From contig OZ037772.1 in NCBI GenBank assembly GCA_964035545.1, positions 6,723,889 to 6,774,888 on the forward strand: a stretch of DNA of 51,000 nt. Direction: 5' to 3'. A program made the translations under genes and the position numbers. Numbering within the stretch: the first letter of the stretch is position 1; each line of letters begins with the position of its first letter. Shown in pieces: positions 45,222 to 51,000 of this stretch. Below the pieces are notes generated by a model, which saw nothing but the letters and a program-made list of their open reading frames with translations, did no database searches and was not told the DNA's origin. The stretch is from Bugula neritina (lineage: Eukaryota > Bryozoa > Gymnolaemata > Cheilostomatida > Bugulidae).

Positions 45222-45297
<76 letters not shown>
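45222..45297 (+). repeat. CT microsatellite
   Basis: Nearly pure CT dinucleotides, homologous in position to the tract upstream of TRIM-B. Confidence 0.9.
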
Positions 45298-45301
<4 letters not shown>

Positions 45302-45582
45302 ATACCATATTCTGCAGCTTACACTCAGAGAGATTTAGATATATTGCTAACCAGTTAATATATTTAACTTTGTTGTTTTCTTACAACATAACAAGTAATA
45401 TAGCTAAGATACCGGGAAATTATTTATAGATACTAAAAAGCAGTGTTTGAAAAACTGGTGACCCTATCCACTGCTAATGTTGAAAGGTCAACAGCAATGT
45501 AGGTTCTGTATATGTATATGACTGTGACCTATTTTAATTTCAGAGTGCATTGTGATATAATCACGTTACAAAATACAAAGGC

Positions 45583-45703
45583 CATAAAATGATTGGGAGG
45601 ATGAAATGAAACTTCATTCTGTTTACTGCTCTACTTGCTACTCTGCTAGTATAACTACATCCTAACTACAGCAGCACATGATTACTTCCCATAACTCTAG
45701 TAT
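45583..45703 (+). promoter_or_regulatory. Left half of a first-exon-like cassette, cut by element 2
   Basis: CATAAAAT at 45583-45590, then ATGAAATGAAACTTC and CTCTAGTAT, where the LTR enters. The right half resumes at 50838. Confidence 0.55.
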
Positions 45704-46169
45704 TGTAATGGCATAGGGAATGTATGCCCTTCATTCATCTTGCACATAAACACTTACATGCAAAGCTTAAGTGTATTATAGTCATATAGGTATTATAACA
45801 TTCCCTTCGTAATGCTCGGGCTAACATTGTAAAATACCGCACTCTCTGCAGTAGTGGCGCAGGGTTCCCACCGTCGGAACATACCGGCCAATCCAAAGAC
45901 AGCCTCTCCTTATAAGGCGGGCCTCACAGACGTCCTGACTCATTTTACGTTTTTAGACGTCTTATAGAGCTCACTACTGTATTGAATCTCTGTGTTATAT
46001 ATTTCTTCATATTGATGTAGTCTTTTATAATTAGTGTTTCAAATATATCTATTCATTCAACCATAACAACTACTCGGTTCTCTCCAGCAAACCTCGAATA
46101 AAGGTTATGCTGTAGCAGTGCAAACACCGAATATAATCCACACTGGTAGTAATCCGCAAAACTAGAAAA
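45704..46169 (+). repeat. 5' LTR of element 2
   Basis: 466 bp starting TGTAATGG. A TATAAGG-like box lies near 45911. It ends at ACTAGAAAA, before TGGTGGCAGC. It is the most complete left end in the window and shows what element 1 lost. Confidence 0.85.
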
Positions 46170-46189
46170 GTGGTGGCAGCGGTGAGATA

Positions 46190-47290
46190 ATTATGTGTAG
46201 ATACAACTGCGACTACTCTGTATGGAAAGATGATTATCGATGGCTAAAGCTGGACAATAAAGTGCCAAAAAAGAAGCTGTCAGTGGAGAAACAGAACCAC
46301 TGTTGGAGCCCGCAAAACCGACAAAGACTGCAAGCCCTTTTGAAGGTGAGCCCAAAACTCTTGAGAGTCAGAATAATCCGATACTGCGGGTGAGGAGGCA
46401 GATAGCGAAATATCTGGTGAGAGACACTTTCTGAAAGCCCCCGTCTCTAATGTTAGTGAAGCTGTAGAGCAATTTCTTTAAGAGTTTAGCAACTTGGTGA
46501 CTGTCTCTAAGTGGCCGCCTAGGGCTGTACTCTTACAACTGTGGTTGAGAATCGCCGTCCACAGCATTTTTGCTGCCCTATGAGCCCAATTTGGCCTATC
46601 AGCTATTGACACTAGGGTTTGCTGTCAAGGGTTGTGACGCAAACCGTGCACACTCTTGCAAAAGCAGGCAGCCACGGTTAAACTGTTGGCACAAACCGCA
46701 CATAGCGAATTGTCACCGACAAACCGGGAGCGTTACAACTCTGATGCCACTGTGCAATCATTGGGCGACTTAAAACTCCACCACCAATTCCTGGCAAAAA
46801 GAGGCAAAGCAAGGTGAGGGAAGGTGAGGTTTATTTGCAGGCTAAACAGTTGCACAGGAGACGTATGAGCTCTCATCAGATTGGGACGAAGTTACGGGGC
46901 CCACCCGAGTCTGAACTGACCACTCACGTAGCCGTAACTGCAAGCCCTTCTTTAGCTGCTGAACCAGCTTACATGGTGGAGGTAGCAAAATAATTAGTGG
47001 TGGGACTTGCACAGTTCTAGAAGGCTGGCCTGCTCAGAGACTTAAGAGATCAAAGCAGACTTTGCCTTCGGATGGGTTACTGCATGTTGAGAATGAGGTA
47101 GTTGCAGACGTCTTTGCAGGGAGTGTCTGCAAGTCTTGCAACAGGAGTTAAGCCACCTCAGCCCAAAGCTTCATTTGCCAGTCGCAGGCCAGAGGTAAAT
47201 CACTGGTTAAGGGAAAGCTATTTAAAATTCCCAAGGATGTCACGAGCGCCCCCAATCAAATGGCAGGTGCCAAGGAGGACTGGCAAGCCG
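46190..47290 (+). pseudogene. Gag remnant, element 2
   Basis: Aligned to the element 1 gag in several frames (KKLSVEK, VEQFL, QSLGDLKLHHQFLA). It includes a segment around 46560-46640 missing from element 1. The zinc knuckle near 47083-47124 is destroyed by two stop codons. Confidence 0.7.
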
Positions 47291-47489
47291 TATGACAGGC
47301 CTGTTGCTCCACTCGACCTGGCCACGTCAGAAAAATTTTAACGGACTGCAAAAAGAGTGGTCTGATAAAGAGGTCAGGCAGGACCATAAGTTTGCAAATG
47401 TGCCTCTGCAACCTCTGAGACCATCTCGTAGCCGTCGGACGCAGGCCTCGCCCAAACTCAAGGCTCCAGAAGTGTTACATTTAGAGGTC

Positions 47490-47729
47490 GAGAGCGCTCA
47501 GAGAATTAAAGTACAACTTTATGGCAGCAGCCATTTCTTGCTAGACAAAATAGCGGGCAGAGCTGTTACCATCCTGCTGGATTCAGGATGTACTACGAAC
47601 CTTTTGAGACGCCGACTCTTCGACACACTCAGCATAAAAGACCAGGCGGCCTGGGAATTATGGCATGTTGGCGGACAGGTCATTGATTATTTTGGCATCA
47701 ATGAACTTGCTGGTAGAATTCGATATTAG
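47490..47729 (+). pseudogene. Aspartic protease remnant, element 2
   Basis: The active-site motif LLDSGCTTN is intact at about 47573-47600, followed by LLRRRLFDTL and a conserved GQVIDYFGINEL tail. The frame ends at 47729. Confidence 0.75.
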
Positions 47730-47819
47730 GCAATTAGTAAGGCATTTATCGTCAGCCAGCTCAAGGAAGACGCTATCCTTGAGAGGAATGCGGGAATAAC
47801 AGGGAACGCCTGATAATGG

Positions 47820-48620
47820 TGCAGTTACTTAGTGAGGACAAAGACGTGTTCAGCAGGGGGCACCATGACGTGGGCTTGACCAAGACTATCCATCATGAAA
47901 TTCCTCTGGCTGCGAAAATGGTCCCAATCCAGCAAGCTAGCTGCGGGTCGGGCTGGGAGAGGAAGAAGGAGGTGAGCCGGTAAGTCCACAACCTTCCGGA
48001 CCGTGACCTGATAGAGCCTGCCCACGGAAGACGCATGTGAGCTGGCAATTTTGTGTGGATTACCACAAGTTGAACAGCGTTACCATACAGGACACATGTC
48101 CCTTTCTGTATTGATGAGTCCCTAGACACTCTGACCGGTAGCAAGTACTTCAGTACGCTAGAATTGCTGAACGGGCACGTGCAGGTGCCTCTCAGTCCTG
48201 ATGCTCAAGACAAGATCGAGTTCATCACCAGTGATGGGCTCTAGAAATAGAAATTGTTACCATTTGGGTTCACCTCAGCTCCGGCAGTGTTTTAAAGACT
48301 CATGGAGTAGGTTCTTAGTGAGCTGCACTGGGAAACCTTGCTCATCTACCTTGATGACATCATCATGATCTCCCCAGACTTTACGACTCACTTCAGCGAT
48401 TTGTGAGAAGTTTCCGAGAGGCTTCGAGGAGCCGGTCTAAAACTGAAACTTTCCAAGTGCGCTCTGTTACAGCTGGAGGTTAAATAACTGGGCTATGTTG
48501 TTGGCCGGGACAGTGTAGCTATCGACCGCGATAAGGTACCGGCAGTGGAAAACTGGGCTACCCCTTAGTATCTCACAGGACTACATCTTTTCCTGGGGCT
48601 AGTAGGTACCACCGGCAGTG
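47820..48620 (+). pseudogene. Reverse transcriptase remnant, element 2
   Basis: Holds the palm missing from element 1: KYFSTLELLNGHVQVPL (about 48145), LPFGFTSAPAVF (about 48262) and the catalytic YLDD at 48347-48358. Then come KLSKCALLQLEVK and LGYVVGRDSV. Stops at about 48242 and 48248 and several later ones inactivate it. The enzyme would copy element RNA into DNA. Confidence 0.8.
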
Positions 48621-48950
48621 CATACTGGACTCTGTGGAGATAGCGCAGCCCTTAAATTGGCTAAACACAATGGGGGCCTACCGGCAACCGCTGTCCACTC
48701 GCCAGGACATTGTATTTGATTGTTTGCAAAGCGACAACATAAAGCAAGGTGGAAGTCGCCACAGTGAGCCACTGCGGGCGGTGTGGGAGTTGTGCGACCA
48801 ACAGAAAATTATTTTCTGAACAAAAAAAAGTGAAGTAATGGGGGGGAGTAATTATACCTATAACACAAAGGTCACACCACTTGCAGCAACCAAGCTGCCC
48901 AGCCTTTTCATGTTCAACAGTCGATAGAACTAGATGTTCGCTGACTGTTA
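48621..48950 (+). pseudogene. Deletion-joined RNase H start and pol tail, element 2
   Basis: LNWLNTMGAYRQPLS (start of the RNase H connection) runs directly into DIVFDCLQS at about 48709. In element 1 that segment lies after integrase, at 27957. About 2.2 kb of the element is thus missing between the two. Confidence 0.7.
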
Positions 48951-50385
48951 ACCCTTACGCGATCAATGGACCATACATGTCCTTGAAAGCGACACTATCC
49001 ACAGATCAATGGACGATATATGGTCTTTCACTTATACAAACAATAGTGCTTACTTCAAACCTCTAGTTTTCAACTGAATAGCCTAAAAGTTTTTGTAATT
49101 TATGTTGATGGTGCAGCTTAGTAATTTTGAGATAATTATAGCGAATAAATTGTATTAAAAGAATAGCTACCAAGCCAGCTATTTGCTTTTCAATTTAATG
49201 CCTGAATTTCAAAATTGTCGGTAAAATTTTATGCTACTTTCAAATGCAACAAACTGCTATCAACTTATATAGAGCCAGTTTATTTTATTCAGAATAAAGT
49301 TAGAAGAACATCTAAATAGATAGAAATGTTGAAATCACAATATTTTGAATCATATTTTAAATTTATTTTATCATTTTGAATTTTCAATTTTTAAACGGCG
49401 GGTTTGAGCGGTCAAATTAAAATGACTGATTTTAGTTAGAGTTTCGATCTCCTGTCACTTTTAAAAGTTTTTTATAATAGAAAATACACTTAAAATTATA
49501 ATACCCAGTTTATTTAAGGCCAAAATCCAGTGTAACTTTTCAATAATGAAATTGAAACTTACTTAAAATTTGCTAACACATTTTGCGATAAACTCAAACG
49601 AGCCATAAAATTACGCAACTTCAAAGTTGATCGCGATAGTTAAGGGCATCCTCACTAAGAATATCATAAATTTCTCTCAAAAGGTAGTTCAGGTTCTTGA
49701 ATAATATTGCTCTGCGGGTGGCATGCGTGTTGCCTACTTGTAATTGTTTAGCCTAAGATTAAACTACAACCAATAAGCAGCAACCTTCGTTAGGGCTGCG
49801 TAATCTATCAACATTCCATTATGGGTGCTACATAAACAAAGTACGAAGCGAGCTATTCATTATAGCCTGCCAGCTAGCTAGCCTGTAACTATTATGTAGG
49901 CGCCAATATCTTCTCATTCCTACGTGCTCAGTGAAGTGTGAAGTGCTGCGCGCTGCTAGTTTCTTATGAGAAAATATGGCATTTTCAGTGTATAAATCAC
50001 CAATTTATGAGCAATCTAGCAGAGTTATTGAAAAAAGAAAAAAACTTACACTGGAGAAATATCTCAGGATTCCAGCAGTGCAATTTTTATTCAGATATCA
50101 TGCTTTGCTGCTGAGATATTTTACTGGTACTGAAAAGTCAGCTTTTCAGGCAAAATTGGCCAAAATTGGGCAGTTTTTTGTCTATAACTTCGCAAAAAAA
50201 ATGAAAATTGAAAATTCCAAAAAACCTACACTGGAGAAAAAGAAGATCTACAACATAGTTTTTAAATTTTAACTCTAGCACAATTAGGTCAGATTTTATT
50301 TTACTGGTACTGAATTCTTATATGATTACAATGCAAACATCAGCAAGGCAGTTGCAGCTAAAAGGTTGCCCTTAACTATCCTGTG
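48951..50385. mobile_element. TTAA-associated insertion inside element 2
   Basis: The match to element 1 is interrupted here by about 1.43 kb. The left end reads TTAACCCTTACGCGATCAA and an inverted TTGATCGCGATAGTTAAGGG lies at 49629-49648. A second pair, GATAGTTAAGGGCA (49636) and TGCCCTTAACTATC (50368-50381), is perfectly inverted over 14 bp. TTAA plus CCC ends are typical of piggyBac-like elements. It is possibly two nested nonautonomous copies. A 98-codon frame at 49976-50272 is lysine-rich and unrecognised. Confidence 0.5.
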
Positions 50386-50394
50386 AGGGAGAAA

Positions 50395-50680
50395 ACAATA
50401 ATTATTTTTAATTATTCAAGTATAAATTTAAATGCTGGTATTGGGGGTAAAACACTCAAATTAAGTTGTTCTATAATTATAAAGACTGATCTGATGTCAG
50501 TGCAGTTCGACTCAGTCAATCAGTTTGAGTTAGACATAGTGAAGACTTTGACAACCGACATTGAAAAAAGAACTTGGTAATGACCGATAATCTATTAGAT
50601 CAAAATCTGGAATCCATATTTCTCTGTCAGTCTAAGCAGTTGTCAACAGTCTCGTGAGTGCCATAAAAAAAGATAAGTGA
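50395..50680 (+). pseudogene. Extra coding-like region, element 2 copy
   Basis: Shares the broken frame of 28190-28490 (SSINLNAG, LMSVQ, DSVNQFE, TLTTDIEK). It breaks off at about 50685, where a deletion joins it to the middle of the 3' LTR. Confidence 0.5.
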
Positions 50681-50684
50681 TTCG

Positions 50685-50837
50685 TAGGCAATTTATAATT
50701 AGTGTTTAAAATAAATCTATTCATTCAACCATTACAACAACTCGGTTCTCTCTAACAAACCTTCTATAAAAGTTATGCTCCAGTAGTGCAAACACAAAAT
50801 ATAATCCACACTGGTAGGAGCCCGCAAAACTACCACA
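50685..50837 (+). repeat. 3' LTR of element 2 (left-truncated)
   Basis: Matches the last 150 bp of the other LTRs (TTTATAATTAGTGTTT, GTTATGCTCCAGTAGTGC) and ends in ACCACA before the GTAT target duplication. Confidence 0.8.
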
Positions 50838-51000
50838 GTATAACTAAGCACTAACTGCTGCATCACTAAAAGAAAAGGTGAGAAAAGACCAATTTATTAT
50901 GCTATATTTTACCCTGGCTACAAGTTAGAGCTACAAACAAGTTTTAGCAATTTTTTTTATTTCTGGCACGTATTTTGTATGATAATTATATTAAAACGTA
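50838..51000. repeat. Duplicated block right of element 2
   Basis: Near-colinear copy of 30090-30250, including the cassette right half with GTGAGA at about 50878. The TRIM-B-like upstream region is therefore resuming as the window ends. Confidence 0.85.

Larger units (their letters stand above)
44728..45703. repeat. Duplicated upstream block left of element 2
   Basis: The left part matches 22680-22811. The remainder carries a full cassette, a CT tract and a second half-cassette, and has been deleted beside element 1. It also mirrors the cassette plus CT arrangement directly upstream of TRIM-B. Confidence 0.7.
45704..50837 (+). mobile_element. Degenerate Ty3/Gypsy retrotransposon, element 2
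   Basis: Has a full 5' LTR, primer-binding-like site, gag, protease, reverse transcriptase and a truncated 3' LTR, flanked by GTAT on both sides (45700-45703 and 50838-50841). RNase H and integrase are deleted. A 1.4-kb foreign insertion lies near the 3' end. Stops and frameshifts are numerous. It is the paralogue of element 1. Confidence 0.88.

Overview
The window looks like AT-rich nuclear DNA from an invertebrate animal. The reasons are multi-exon genes with GT-AG introns, RING/B-box/coiled-coil (TRIM-type) proteins, degenerate Ty3/Gypsy LTR retrotransposons, long microsatellites and nested repeats. There is no bacterial gene organisation. I cannot name the species.

The only two genes I can model with confidence are tandem paralogues on the + strand, called here TRIM-A (5235-11847) and TRIM-B (30931-38080). 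Each has seven coding exons. The five internal exons have identical lengths (160, 181, 200, 277, 669 nt) and the intron phases match. The order is RING, B-box-like zinc finger, second B-box, coiled coil, then a C-terminal beta-propeller-like region of about 265 residues. Both probably encode E3 ubiquitin ligases. TRIM-A carries a two-residue insertion inside the last RING cysteine pair.

Layout: 1-4160 is the 3' flank of a further TRIM copy lying just upstream of the window, because it matches the 3' flank of TRIM-B at 38198-44160. TRIM-A follows, with two LTR-like insertions in its introns. At 12650-19520 lies a tandem array of 2.1-kb units. 19521-22800 is mostly empty apart from a small lectin-like fragment at 22200-22412. 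A decayed Ty3/Gypsy element lies at 22812-30089, then TRIM-B with ghost copies of its own exons and large microsatellites in its introns. The second flank copy follows, and then a second Gypsy copy at 45704-50837. Both Gypsy copies sit at the same nucleotide of the same host sequence, so the insertion predates the duplication of the block. The array therefore appears to hold at least four TRIM units, two of them mostly outside the window.

The most unusual signal is a short cassette: a TATA-like box, then roughly 100-150 bp of conserved non-protein sequence ending in a strong splice donor (GTGAGT). One lies just upstream of each TRIM start codon. It is repeated about nine times, including inside every full tandem unit. 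I interpret it as a core promoter plus noncoding first exon that has been amplified across the locus. This is inference and needs transcript data.
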